Assembly (NCBI GenBank): GCA_049426725.1
Contig: JBMSYN010000001.1
Span: 124,001-188,000, forward strand
Length of the DNA stretch: 64,000 nucleotides
DNA from: UBA961 sp049426725
GTDB lineage: Bacteria > Bacteroidota > Ignavibacteria > Kapaibacteriales > UBA961
Direction: 5' to 3'
Each line of letters starts with the position of its first letter. Positions within the stretch are counted from its first letter, which is position 1. A program made the position numbers and the translations under genes. Under the pieces are notes generated by a model. The model ran no database searches. It was not told the DNA's origin and was given only the letters and a program-made list of their open reading frames with translations. Shown one piece after another: positions 45,430-53,671 of the stretch.

Positions 45430-46031
45430 TACCGTATAATCAATCAACATATGATCGCTATGATCTAGAAAAAGATTTAGCTGATTTTCTTCAACCTGTT
45501 GACATTCATCGTGTGATAAGCGCCTATGATTTGGCAGAAGAAGTCCATCGTGATCAAACACGAAATGATGAATCACCCTATTTCTATCATTGTGCAAGAG
45601 TCTGCAAGATATTAGTCAAAGAAATGCAAGTACAAGATCCAGACATGCTGATTGCAGGTTTAACTCATGATGTACTGGAAGATTCACCCACTTTGACACA
45701 AGAAGTGCTTGCATATAATTTTGGAGAATATCCAGCATTCATTGTTCAAATATTAACCAAGAATCTGGAGGAGCAAAAGAATGATCCCGATGCCTTTGAA
45801 AAGGCACATATTGCTCTCTTGGAAAAATCTCCTTTGGATTGCTTGATTATCAAATTGTCTGCTCGATTAGATAATTTTAGATGTTTAGACTTTCACTTAA
45901 AGCGTAATCCTCTAGTATATGTCAATCGCACCACGGAACTGTATCTTCCGCTTGCAGATTCTTCAAAACATCCGGTTTTGCTAAAACTTTCAGAAGAACT
46001 TAAAAAAGAACGCAATAAATATCTTGGCTAA
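45426..46031 (+). CDS. RelA/SpoT-type HD-domain protein (small alarmone hydrolase-like)
   Basis: 201 residues, a single HD domain as in the (p)ppGpp hydrolase half of SpoT or Mesh1. Visible motifs are HRDQTRNDESPYFYHCARV (His55), GLTHDVLEDS (His81-Asp82 and Glu85-Asp86) and KLSARLDNF. In SpoT the last motif is LADRxHN, where the Asp binds manganese. Here that residue is Ala146, and an Asp sits three residues on (149), so the metal site is altered. The protein may be a diverged hydrolase with another substrate, or inactive. It sits between recN and a metal ABC ATPase in one operon. Confidence 0.8.
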   Translation: MIPYNQSTYDRYDLEKDLADFLQPVDIHRVISAYDLAEEVHRDQTRNDESPYFYHCARVCKILVKEMQVQDPDMLIAGLTHDVLEDSPTLTQEVLAYNFGEYPAFIVQILTKNLEEQKNDPDAFEKAHIALLEKSPLDCLIIKLSARLDNFRCLDFHLKRNPLVYVNRTTELYLPLADSSKHPVLLKLSEELKKERNKYLG

Positions 46032-46032
46032 C

Positions 46033-46809
46033 ATGGAACATATCGCAATCGAAATACATGATCTCACAGTGAGCTATAATAGAAAGCCGGTATTATGGGG
46101 CATTGATTGTGATATACCAATACAAGAAATGACGGCCATCATTGGTCCAAATGGCGCAGGAAAATCAACTTTGATGAAGGCTATGCTTGGGCTCATACCC
46201 TCAGCAAGTGGGTATACAAAGTTTCATGGAAAAAACATCAAAGAAGTTCGACATATTGTTAGCTATATGCCACAGCGTGAATCTGTCGATTGGGATTTCC
46301 CTATTACTGTGAGACAAGTAGTGATGATGGGAAGAAATCAAGCAATAGGTTTGATGAAGCGCCCAAGGCAATCTGATATTTTACTGGTATCGAGGGCTCT
46401 CGAACAAGTTGGACTGGAATCATTTGCAGATAGGCAGATTTCTGAGTTATCCGGCGGACAACAACAACGTGTCTTTCTTGCGAGAGCTTTAGTACAAGAT
46501 GCTGAAATCTTTCTGATGGATGAACCATTTGCAGGAGTTGATACAGCCACTGAAGAAATGATTTTAGATACATTAAAGTCCATGAAAGCTTCTGGTAAGA
46601 CATTGATTGTCATCCATCATGATTTACTCTCCGTTTCAAAACATTTTGACAATGCGCTTCTACTAAATCTTCGGAAAATTGCATTCGGGAAAACCGGCGA
46701 TGTACTGAATGATGATATCCTTCAAGAAACTTATGGTGGGAAGTTGAGCATTTTGTCTGATGTAGGTCAATTGCTTGCAATACAACAAAGAAATACAAGA
46801 AAAGGATAA
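46033..46809 (+). CDS. Metal-type ABC transporter ATP-binding protein (MntA/ZnuC-like)
   Basis: 258 residues from the ATG at 46033, one base after the HD gene's stop. Walker A GPNGAGKST, Q-loop in SYMPQRESVDWDFP (a phrase typical of Mn/Zn/Fe ABC-3 ATPases), signature LSGGQQQRV, Walker B IFLMDEPFAGVD and a switch His in VIHHD. It energises import with an ABC-3 permease. The only such permease in the window is the DtxR-fused one at 32505-33824, about 12 kb away. Confidence 0.92.
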   Translation: MEHIAIEIHDLTVSYNRKPVLWGIDCDIPIQEMTAIIGPNGAGKSTLMKAMLGLIPSASGYTKFHGKNIKEVRHIVSYMPQRESVDWDFPITVRQVVMMGRNQAIGLMKRPRQSDILLVSRALEQVGLESFADRQISELSGGQQQRVFLARALVQDAEIFLMDEPFAGVDTATEEMILDTLKSMKASGKTLIVIHHDLLSVSKHFDNALLLNLRKIAFGKTGDVLNDDILQETYGGKLSILSDVGQLLAIQQRNTRKG

Positions 46810-46838
46810 AAAAATGGCGTATTCAATGAATACGCCAT
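46807..46838 (-). terminator. Rho-independent terminator after the small ribosomal protein gene
   Basis: Perfect 11-bp stem ATGGCGTATTC (46814-46824)/GAATACGCCAT (46828-46838), loop AAT. On the minus strand it is followed by a run of seven T. It ends the transcript HU-TPR-ribosomal protein and also lies at the stop codon of the convergent ABC ATPase gene. Confidence 0.88.
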
Positions 46839-46841
46839 CAC

Positions 46842-46937
46842 TTACCGGTTTTTCTTTTTATGACGGTTTTTACGCAGACGCTTTTTGCGCTTGTGCGTAG
46901 CCATTTTATGGCGTTTACGTTTTTTTCCGCAAGGCAT
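46842..46937 (-). CDS. Very small basic ribosomal protein (AURKAIP1/COX24-domain family)
   Basis: 31 residues, translating as MPCGKKRKRHK then MATHKRKKRLRKN and a KKKNR end; more than half are Lys, Arg or His. The pattern GKKRKRHKxATHKRKKR is that of the COX24/AURKAIP1 domain, a short protein of Bacteroidota and Chlorobi ribosomes related to mitochondrial mS38. GAGAGG lies five bases before the ATG. It is too short for ordinary ORF calling. It sits at the end of the HU-TPR gene group and has a strong terminator. Confidence 0.88.
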   Translation of the reverse strand: MPCGKKRKRHKMATHKRKKRLRKNRHKKKNR

Positions 46938-46982
46938 AATGACCTCTCTAAAACTAGTGAACAATTATTTATTTATGATCGA

Positions 46983-47462
46983 TTACATTTGTTCGAGTAA
47001 TAACTTTGCCTTTTCTACAATTTCTGGTTTATCACCTTTTTCAATGCATTTCTTCATGCTTTCTTTGGCTTTGCTTTTATTTCCATCACGATAATGAATA
47101 ACCGCAATATTAAACAAAGCAAATGCATTGTTCGGTTGAATTACCAACACATCTTCCAGAACAGCAATTCCCTCAAGGGACTTTCCAATATTATGAAGAG
47201 AATACCCATAGTCAATCATCACACTGATATTTGATGGGTCAAACTCTTTAATGTACCGATCATATAAAAAAGAAGAGTTCTGAAAATCGCCTCTATCATA
47301 AGCTTCATTAGCCAATCGAAGGGTTTCCTCTTTTCCAGGCTTTTGTTGCTCTATGACATATCTTGAAATGGCAACAGAAATCGAACTTATGACAATGATT
47401 GATACAATGGCAATCCATTCCATGGAACCAAATCGAAAGCGCTTTTGCACATTGTCAACCAT
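46983..47462 (-). CDS. Membrane-anchored TPR-repeat protein
   Basis: 159 residues. Short N-terminus, one TM helix (about 15-33; WIAIVSIIVISSISVAI), then about three TPR units (LANEAYDRGDFQNSSFLYDR; ISVMIDYGYSLHNIGKSLEG; NAFALFNIAVIHYRDGNKSK). TPRs mediate protein-protein contacts. The partner is unknown. It starts ten bases after the HU gene on the same strand. Confidence 0.82.
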   Translation of the reverse strand: MVDNVQKRFRFGSMEWIAIVSIIVISSISVAISRYVIEQQKPGKEETLRLANEAYDRGDFQNSSFLYDRYIKEFDPSNISVMIDYGYSLHNIGKSLEGIAVLEDVLVIQPNNAFALFNIAVIHYRDGNKSKAKESMKKCIEKGDKPEIVEKAKLLLEQM

Positions 47463-47471
47463 TCAAATGAC

Positions 47472-47822
47472 TCATCCTTTTTTTACTTTTGATCCTGATG
47501 CTTTTTTGCTACCTGCAGTAGATCCGGTTTGATCTTTTTCCTTCAACACTACATCAACATGTTCTTGGAAATCAGGTGAGGCCTTAAAAACAGGTACATA
47601 TCTTTTATCCAATGCCACGGGAGTACCGGTTCTTGGATTTCTAGCCATTCTTGATTTGCGGCTTTTAACGGAAAATACACCGAAACCGCGTAATTCTATA
47701 CGACCACCATTTGCCAAAATTCCCATAATTGAGGAAAGAACGCCTTCAAAAACGGCTTTTGTTTGAACTTTTGACAATCCGGTCTGATTTGAAATCTGCT
47801 CTACAATGTCTGCTTTCGTCAT
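47472..47822 (-). CDS. HU/IHF family DNA-binding protein
   Basis: 116 residues from the ATG at 47822 (MTKADIVEQIS); the frame runs nine codons further up but those do not fit the family. HU fold with TKAVFEGVLSSIM, RIELRGFGVFSVKSRKSR and the DNA-binding arm RNPRTGTPVAL. An extra Ser/Gly/Lys tail of about 20 residues (GSTAGSKKASGSKVKKG) follows the core. It bends and compacts DNA. Confidence 0.94.
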   Translation of the reverse strand: MTKADIVEQISNQTGLSKVQTKAVFEGVLSSIMGILANGGRIELRGFGVFSVKSRKSRMARNPRTGTPVALDKRYVPVFKASPDFQEHVDVVLKEKDQTGSTAGSKKASGSKVKKG

Positions 47823-47996
47823 TGCACACACAATAACTATAGTGAACAATATGGTGAAGTTGAGCCACTAAATTACGAAAGAATCACCGAATAGACCAAT
47901 AAACAACAAATTTCACCAAATAATATAGTTCTTGGGTATTGATGGTAAAATCAGTTTATTCAGCTAAATCATCTCTTTTGAATGTTTAGTTCATTC

Positions 47997-49892
47997 TCAG
48001 AATTTCGGTAAATAAGGCATAAGCGCTACAACTTGCTCCTTCTTTGAAATGGCAAATGCATTGACAGCATATACAAGTCCTGATCTTAATTCTTGAGGCA
48101 TATAAGACAAAATTGGTTCAGCTTTTCCCAAACCGAGGGCATTTCCTACCATTTGCTTCAATAGTACAGATTCATCATTTTCATCATCTCCTGAAATGGA
48201 GGAAAGCAATTCAGCAACAAAATCTTTTGTTTTCGGATAAGCTATAATATTTGCTCTCTTGTTTGCTGGAATTCCGATTCGTTTTTTTGCCAAATTGACT
48301 GCAAGTTCAATTCCACCAAGTGTGTCAATCAATTTTCTTTGATGTGCATCCATTCCCAACCACACTCTCCCTTTTGCAAGAGATCTTGCTTGTTCAAATT
48401 CCATTTTTCTGCAATTGGCAACTTTTGAAACAAAGCGTTGATAGATTGGATACATTTGATCATACAACTTTTTCTTTCTTTGATCAGTCATTGGCAACAT
48501 GAAATTCATGTCTTGAGATGATGCACCAGTTGAAATTGTGTCCATTGTAATACCAAGTTTCGACATTGCATCACCAACCAATGGAAACATTCCAATCACT
48601 CCAATTGAACCTGTAATTGTTTGCGGATGCGCGATTATGGTGTCGCATGCCATTGGAATATAAAAACCACCTGAAGCCGCCACATCACTCATCGATGCAT
48701 AAATTGGCTTTTTCTTTTTCAATGTTTGAATCATTGACCACACTTCATCGGATGCGATAACTGAGCCACCAGGACTATCTATTCTCAGTATGACTGCTTT
48801 TACTTTGTCATTTTCATAAGCACGCTTGAGTTCTTTCACCAGTGAACCCGAAGCAATCTCTTGAGATCCGGGATCTATTGGATTTGGTTGACCATTTGTG
48901 CCTGAACGAATAGCACCAACTGCAGAAACTATGGCGATGGAAGCATCTTCATCTGCTAATGAGTTATCATATTCTTCGCATTCGGCACTTGCATAGTCTT
49001 CAAGATCAATCAATGCCAGACGCTCAAGAGTATCAGTTTTCGCAGTTTCTTTCTTTCTCATCGCTTCTATGCGCTTTTTCATCATATCTTTCACTTCCCA
49101 TTCTTGTGCAAAGACATCGATAAGCGAGTGTGATTTTAATGAGTCAGCAGTGTATGTCCCCATATCAAAAGCAGCTTTTACTGCTTCAGGTGTTAGCTTT
49201 CTCTGCATGGATATGATTTCATACATGCGATTTGCTCTTGATTGAATGATGACATTCAGTTCTTCTTTGGCGGGAGGAGTAAATCGCTCTTGTGAAAATG
49301 TTTCACCTGCTGATTTATATTCTTCAAATTGTTGAACATGCATTGTCACACCAATTTTTGCCAACATATTCTTAAAGAATAATGCTGAAACTCCAGGAGC
49401 AGAAAGTTCTGCCAAGCCTTCTTTCGGCATGAAGATGGAATCGGCAAGACTGATCATCATATAATCACTTCTGCTTGCAGTTTCCATATATGCATAAATA
49501 AATTTTCCTTTGCTTTTGAAAGAACGCAAGGCTTCAAGCATTTCTTCAAGTTTTACAAAACCCATTTGTGATTCACCAATTGGGATATACATACCCTTGA
49601 TTCTTGGATCGACTTCAGCTTTGCGAATGGTTTGGATCAGCTCATAAAAACCGAGTGGTGTAGAATTGTCAAAAAGTCCTGAACTAACTCCATATTCACT
49701 GACTTGTTTTGGCAATGATAATTGCAGAACGCTATAATCTTCAACTTCAACTGTTGAATCAGACCCGAAGAAAATTCCAAATGAAAAAATAGTCAGCAAT
49801 CCAATTCCAATGACAATTCCAATGATCATCAATATCTTTTTGCTCGAGGATTGTTTTTGTGAGCCCAAAGGAGGAACAATGATTGTATTCAT
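47997..49892 (-). CDS. sppA: Signal peptide peptidase SppA (long, 67K type)
   Basis: 631 residues with an N-terminal TM anchor (about 20-43) and two tandem S49 domains. The general-base Lys is in FEEYKSAGE in the N-terminal half, and the nucleophile Ser is in DVAASGGFYIPMACD in the C-terminal half, as in E. coli SppA where each active site is shared between domains. It cleaves leftover signal peptides in the membrane. It is a single gene between divergent or convergent neighbours. Confidence 0.95.
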   Translation of the reverse strand: MNTIIVPPLGSQKQSSSKKILMIIGIVIGIGLLTIFSFGIFFGSDSTVEVEDYSVLQLSLPKQVSEYGVSSGLFDNSTPLGFYELIQTIRKAEVDPRIKGMYIPIGESQMGFVKLEEMLEALRSFKSKGKFIYAYMETASRSDYMMISLADSIFMPKEGLAELSAPGVSALFFKNMLAKIGVTMHVQQFEEYKSAGETFSQERFTPPAKEELNVIIQSRANRMYEIISMQRKLTPEAVKAAFDMGTYTADSLKSHSLIDVFAQEWEVKDMMKKRIEAMRKKETAKTDTLERLALIDLEDYASAECEEYDNSLADEDASIAIVSAVGAIRSGTNGQPNPIDPGSQEIASGSLVKELKRAYENDKVKAVILRIDSPGGSVIASDEVWSMIQTLKKKKPIYASMSDVAASGGFYIPMACDTIIAHPQTITGSIGVIGMFPLVGDAMSKLGITMDTISTGASSQDMNFMLPMTDQRKKKLYDQMYPIYQRFVSKVANCRKMEFEQARSLAKGRVWLGMDAHQRKLIDTLGGIELAVNLAKKRIGIPANKRANIIAYPKTKDFVAELLSSISGDDENDESVLLKQMVGNALGLGKAEPILSYMPQELRSGLVYAVNAFAISKKEQVVALMPYLPKF

Positions 49893-50045
49893 GAAAGTAC
49901 CTATAAAGTATCGAAAATTATCAAGTAAAAATCAACTTACGCGCTGTTGCCAAAGGAGTTACACAGATCATGGAACTTTTTTGGCATAAATATTCTTACA
50001 TCGCAAAACTACGACATTTCCCTTTTCCTCTTGGAATTCAGATTC

Positions 50046-50963
50046 ATGGATAGAAGTCCAATCATTGAAATACGCTCCTTAACCAAACATTTCGGTCAAT
50101 TCAGAGCCGTGTACAATCTTGATTTAACAGTAAACAAGGGGGACATCTATGGATTTCTTGGTCCAAATGGTGCCGGTAAAAGCACCACTATTCGTATGCT
50201 GATGTCATTGATTGCTCCAACTTCCGGCAATATCAGCATATTTGGAAAGTCTCTCAATTCGCATCGGAATGAGATTTTATCTGGAATCGGAGCAATTGTA
50301 GAAAAACCTGATTTTTATCTTTACCTCACTGCAGAGCAAAATCTTCGGATTCTTGCAAAAATGAATGCACTAGATCTTGATACAAAGCAGATTCACAAAG
50401 CTCTCGATCAAGTTGGTCTTTTGGACAGAGCAAAAAGTAAGGTTAAAACCTTTTCCTATGGCATGAAACAAAGACTTGGAATAGCACAAGCTCTATTGCA
50501 TGACCCTGAACTCATAGTCCTCGATGAACCCACCAATGGATTAGACCCCGTAGGCGTTAAGGAAATTCGCGAGCTTATATTAAGACTACGTTCTGAACAA
50601 AACAAAACCATCTTTTTATCAAGTCATATTTTGCCTGAAGTTGAATTGATAGCCAATAGAATGGTAATCATAAATAAAGGTACGGCAGTGATTGAAGGCA
50701 GTGTGCATGAACTCCTGAATTCTGGCATGTTAACCGTTACTTTCTCAATTGATAATATTGAAAAGTCTAAAGACATTTTGCGAGAATCACAATTTTCTTC
50801 ATCTGTCTTAGGTTTTTCCAATGATTCAAATCTCCATATTAAGCTCTCGAAAGAACGCATTGCTGATTGCACTTCTTTTCTTGTTGATAATGGGATTGGA
50901 GTTGATGGCATAAGTTCTACTAGATCGCTTGAAGAATACTTTCTATCCATTACGAGATCATGA
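50046..50963 (+). CDS. ABC transporter ATP-binding protein (ABC-2 exporter type)
   Basis: 305 residues from the ATG at 50046 (MDRSPIIEI); 33 codons of open frame upstream do not fit the family. Walker A GPNGAGKST, signature YGMKQRLGIAQAL (the NatA/BcrA/NosF form), Walker B LIVLDEPTNGLDP, H-loop SSHILPE. The C-terminal about 90 residues are a regulatory extension as in NatA-type proteins. The partner permease begins within the stop codon (ATGA). First of a five-gene cluster ending at 53639. Confidence 0.93.
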   Translation: MDRSPIIEIRSLTKHFGQFRAVYNLDLTVNKGDIYGFLGPNGAGKSTTIRMLMSLIAPTSGNISIFGKSLNSHRNEILSGIGAIVEKPDFYLYLTAEQNLRILAKMNALDLDTKQIHKALDQVGLLDRAKSKVKTFSYGMKQRLGIAQALLHDPELIVLDEPTNGLDPVGVKEIRELILRLRSEQNKTIFLSSHILPEVELIANRMVIINKGTAVIEGSVHELLNSGMLTVTFSIDNIEKSKDILRESQFSSSVLGFSNDSNLHIKLSKERIADCTSFLVDNGIGVDGISSTRSLEEYFLSITRS

Positions 50964-51805
50964 TGCATTTTTTTACAGTTTTATCGATTGAATTGTCAAA
51001 AATCTTTTCGAAAGGAAGATCCTATATAGGTTTTGGTGCTATCACTATTCTTGTCCCTATTGTACAAGCCGCAATGTATAGTGAAGGTGAAGCATACTTT
51101 GCTTTGTTCACTCAGGGATTGCAGCAACAATTTAGTTTTACAGGAACATTTCTGAATGGCTACCTAATAGCATTTGTCGTTTTACAAAGTTTACTTGTAC
51201 ATGTGCCTTTATTGGTGGCATTGGTTGCCGGGGACATGCTGGCTGGAGAAGCAACCGGTGGTACGTATAGGATACTTTTTACAAGGCCTGTATCCAGACA
51301 TACGATTGTTTTGGCTAAATACTGTGCGGCTCTTTTGTACACAATTGGATTGATTGCTTGGATGTCTCTATTATCAATGGGACTGAGCTTGCTTATCTTT
51401 GGCCCTGGTGAGTTATTTATCGTTTCTAGCTCAATCACCGTATTGCAACAAAGTGATATCCTGTGGAGATTCGGCTATGCGTATCTGTTTGGCATATTGA
51501 GTATGGCGACAGTTGCATCTATCGCTTTCATGTTTTCCGCACTTGTTGAAAATTCAATCGGTCCAATCGCCATGACATTGGCAATCATTATTGTTTTTAC
51601 CATCATCTCGGCATTGGATGCCGGATTTATTAGGGATGTGAAATATTTGCTCTTCACAAATCATCTCATTTCCTGGAGATTATTCTTTGAAGAGTCCGTA
51701 CCGGTGGATAGAATCCTCCTCTCAACCTGGGTGCTTGGCGGACATTCGCTCGTCGCATTAGGCATTTCACTGTTTGTTATTGTGAAAAAAGATATTCTTT
51801 CATAA
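50960..51805 (+). CDS. ABC-2 type transporter permease
   Basis: 281 residues, six TM helices, and the family phrase AGDMLAGEATGGTYRILFTRPVSR between helices 2 and 3. It pairs with the preceding ATPase. Exporters of this kind (NatB, NosY and antibiotic-resistance types) move ions, drugs or redox factors; the cargo here is unknown. The association with YceI and a CxxCH protein downstream suggests an envelope or redox role rather than drug export. Confidence 0.88.
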   Translation: MMHFFTVLSIELSKIFSKGRSYIGFGAITILVPIVQAAMYSEGEAYFALFTQGLQQQFSFTGTFLNGYLIAFVVLQSLLVHVPLLVALVAGDMLAGEATGGTYRILFTRPVSRHTIVLAKYCAALLYTIGLIAWMSLLSMGLSLLIFGPGELFIVSSSITVLQQSDILWRFGYAYLFGILSMATVASIAFMFSALVENSIGPIAMTLAIIIVFTIISALDAGFIRDVKYLLFTNHLISWRLFFEESVPVDRILLSTWVLGGHSLVALGISLFVIVKKDILS

Positions 51806-51834
51806 GGAATATTTGTAACTTTTCACATTGAGAA

Positions 51835-52170
51835 ATGTCTCTTACGCATTGGAGAAATGATATGTCTACTTGGCGAATACTACAAGTAATTCTTATACTC
51901 ACAACCTTAACTTTGAGCGGTCTTTGGATCAAAGATGGCTTCCAAGTATTTACGAAGGATAAATCAGAAAAAATCACTTTGGTGAAAGACGATATTTTTG
52001 GTACAACCATCGAAAAGCGTGAATGGATAGATGACTTTCAGCTTGGTTTGCTTCCTGATGACCCTCTGTTACCCTTTCGCTCCCTCTCATTCTTCATAGT
52101 TTTGTCTTTTCTCGGAATAGCATTAGCACAAAGAAAGATTCACAAAACCACTAAACATGATATTTCATGA
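51835..52170 (+). CDS. Small two-TM membrane protein of unknown function
   Basis: 111 residues (an ATG ten codons on is a second option). TM helices at about 14-31 and 82-98 flank a polar loop of about 45 residues with acidic patches (KDKSEKITLVKDDIFG, EWIDDFQLGLLPDDP). I recognise no family. It sits between the ABC permease (29 bases) and yceI (overlap), so it is probably a component of the same system, with the loop in the periplasm. Confidence 0.6.
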   Translation: MSLTHWRNDMSTWRILQVILILTTLTLSGLWIKDGFQVFTKDKSEKITLVKDDIFGTTIEKREWIDDFQLGLLPDDPLLPFRSLSFFIVLSFLGIALAQRKIHKTTKHDIS

Positions 52171-52811
52171 AAACTATCACCTATTTCATTTCGCTCTTAC
52201 TTTTGACTTGCAATCTTTTAGCCACTCAATTGGGCACCGTCAAAGGCAGGAAATCTGTATCGTTAAACAATGATGTTGGAACATCCATTGCAAAATTTTA
52301 CAGCAATTCACCGCTCGAGAAATTCGAAGGTAATTCCCAATCATTACAAGGTTCATTTACATTGGTAGCAGATCAACTCGAGCAGAGTTCCGGTCAAATA
52401 TCCTTTCCTGTCACTTCGATGAAAACAGGTTTGTCTAAACGTGATGATCATATGTATGGGAAGGATTGGCTTGATGCAAAATCGCATCCTATGATTATGT
52501 TTGAAGTAAAAAAGTTAAGCGGTGTATCAATCAAAAAATCAGATAACACAGGTGTTGAATTCTCGGCGATTGCCGAAGGTAATTGTACACTCAAGGGATC
52601 GGCAAAACCAACGAAAGCAAAGATTTATGTCAAATATGTTTTTCAATCCGAGGCAACCAAAAAAAGAGCATCCGGAGATCTCGTAATGGTAGATGCCGAT
52701 TTTTCTGTTTCGCTCAAAGACTTCAATGTACTTGGCAAAGGAGATATTATTGGTAGTAAGGTTGGTGAACAAATCGATCTTGACATAAAGTTGTTTGGAA
52801 ATACAAATTAA
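52167..52811 (+). CDS. YceI family periplasmic lipid-binding-like protein
   Basis: 214 residues. A signal peptide (MKTITYFISLLLLTCNLLAT) is followed by a lipocalin-like YceI barrel: NSPLEKFEGNSQSLQGSF, SFPVTSMKTGLSKRDDHMYG, DAKSHPMIMFEV, LKGSAKPTKAKIYV. YceI proteins bind isoprenoid-type lipids in solved structures; many are induced by stress. The start overlaps the upstream gene (ATGA). The next gene, the CxxCH T9SS protein, is 15 bases on. Confidence 0.9.
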   Translation: MKTITYFISLLLLTCNLLATQLGTVKGRKSVSLNNDVGTSIAKFYSNSPLEKFEGNSQSLQGSFTLVADQLEQSSGQISFPVTSMKTGLSKRDDHMYGKDWLDAKSHPMIMFEVKKLSGVSIKKSDNTGVEFSAIAEGNCTLKGSAKPTKAKIYVKYVFQSEATKKRASGDLVMVDADFSVSLKDFNVLGKGDIIGSKVGEQIDLDIKLFGNTN

Positions 52812-52826
52812 CAAAAGAGGAATTCC

Positions 52827-53639
52827 ATGAAATTCATTTTACTTTCATGCATTACACTTGTCACAATGTTCTTCAATTCACAAGCTGACCCAGGAGGTAA
52901 GGCAGGAAGACTTCTATCAACTTCAGGAGGCTGTGGTGATTGCCATGGCGGATCTCCTTCATCCTTAACAAGTATTTCAGTCATTAGCAAAATCGGTTCA
53001 TTCACAGTAAAACCCGGTACAAAAATAGAGATGACTGCTGCAGTAGCTCATCCTTCTAAACTAGCAGCAGGAATAAATATTGGAGTGAAATCAGCAATAA
53101 ATTCAAATACAAATATTGGTACTCTTGAGGTTGTGGCTGGTCAAGGATTAAAAAAATCATCTTCGGAATTGGTTCAATCCGCACCAAAAAACATGACAAA
53201 TGGAAAGTCTGAGTTTACATTTACATGGACTGCTCCAACACAAGAAGGTATATACTATCTCATGGCTACAGGAAATGCAGTCAACAGAAATGGTGGTGAT
53301 AGTGGTGATGAATGGAATTTCATGCAGCCAATACAATTAACTGTAACAAATACAACCGGCATTCAAGAGTCTTCGACAGCTTCAATGGCGAAGATGTATC
53401 CAAATCCGATGCTCGAATATTCAATGCTTGATTATGAATTACAAGAATCTAGTCATGTAAGTATTTCAGTAATAAGTACACTGGGAATAACTGTGTTTTC
53501 ACAGGACCTAGGAATGCAAGAACACGGAAAGCATAATGTGGGTTTATGGGGTTTACACTCGATTCTACCAACAGGACATTATATGTTATCCATACAAACC
53601 CGATTATCTCAAATGTCGATACCATTCATCAAGCAATAA
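52827..53639 (+). CDS. T9SS-exported single-heme (CxxCH) protein with choice-of-anchor V/reelin-like domain
   Basis: 270 residues. A signal peptide (about 1-20) is followed by the c-type heme site CGDCH (Cys36, Cys39, His40), a beta-sandwich of the reeler or choice-of-anchor V kind (about 45-185; SEFTFTWTAPTQEGIYYLMATGNAV) and a C-terminal T9SS type A domain starting MYPNPMLEY and ending PFIKQ. The fifth/sixth axial ligand is not obvious. A single surface heme could carry electrons or sense redox. It is last in the ABC/YceI cluster and is followed by a terminator. Confidence 0.85.
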   Translation: MKFILLSCITLVTMFFNSQADPGGKAGRLLSTSGGCGDCHGGSPSSLTSISVISKIGSFTVKPGTKIEMTAAVAHPSKLAAGINIGVKSAINSNTNIGTLEVVAGQGLKKSSSELVQSAPKNMTNGKSEFTFTWTAPTQEGIYYLMATGNAVNRNGGDSGDEWNFMQPIQLTVTNTTGIQESSTASMAKMYPNPMLEYSMLDYELQESSHVSISVISTLGITVFSQDLGMQEHGKHNVGLWGLHSILPTGHYMLSIQTRLSQMSIPFIKQ

Positions 53640-53642
53640 ATG

Positions 53643-53671
53643 AAAGCCACTTTTCAAAAGTGGCTTTTTTT
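53643..53671 (+). terminator. Rho-independent terminator of the CxxCH protein gene
   Basis: 11-bp stem AAAGCCACTTT (53643-53653)/AAAGTGGCTTT (53657-53667), loop TCA, followed by T residues to 53671. It overlaps the stop codon of the convergent queC gene. Confidence 0.88.

Noticed and set aside
47823..47996. Possible small RNA in the gap upstream of HU
   Set aside because: No stable hairpin, terminator or TAnnTTTG element seen on either strand.
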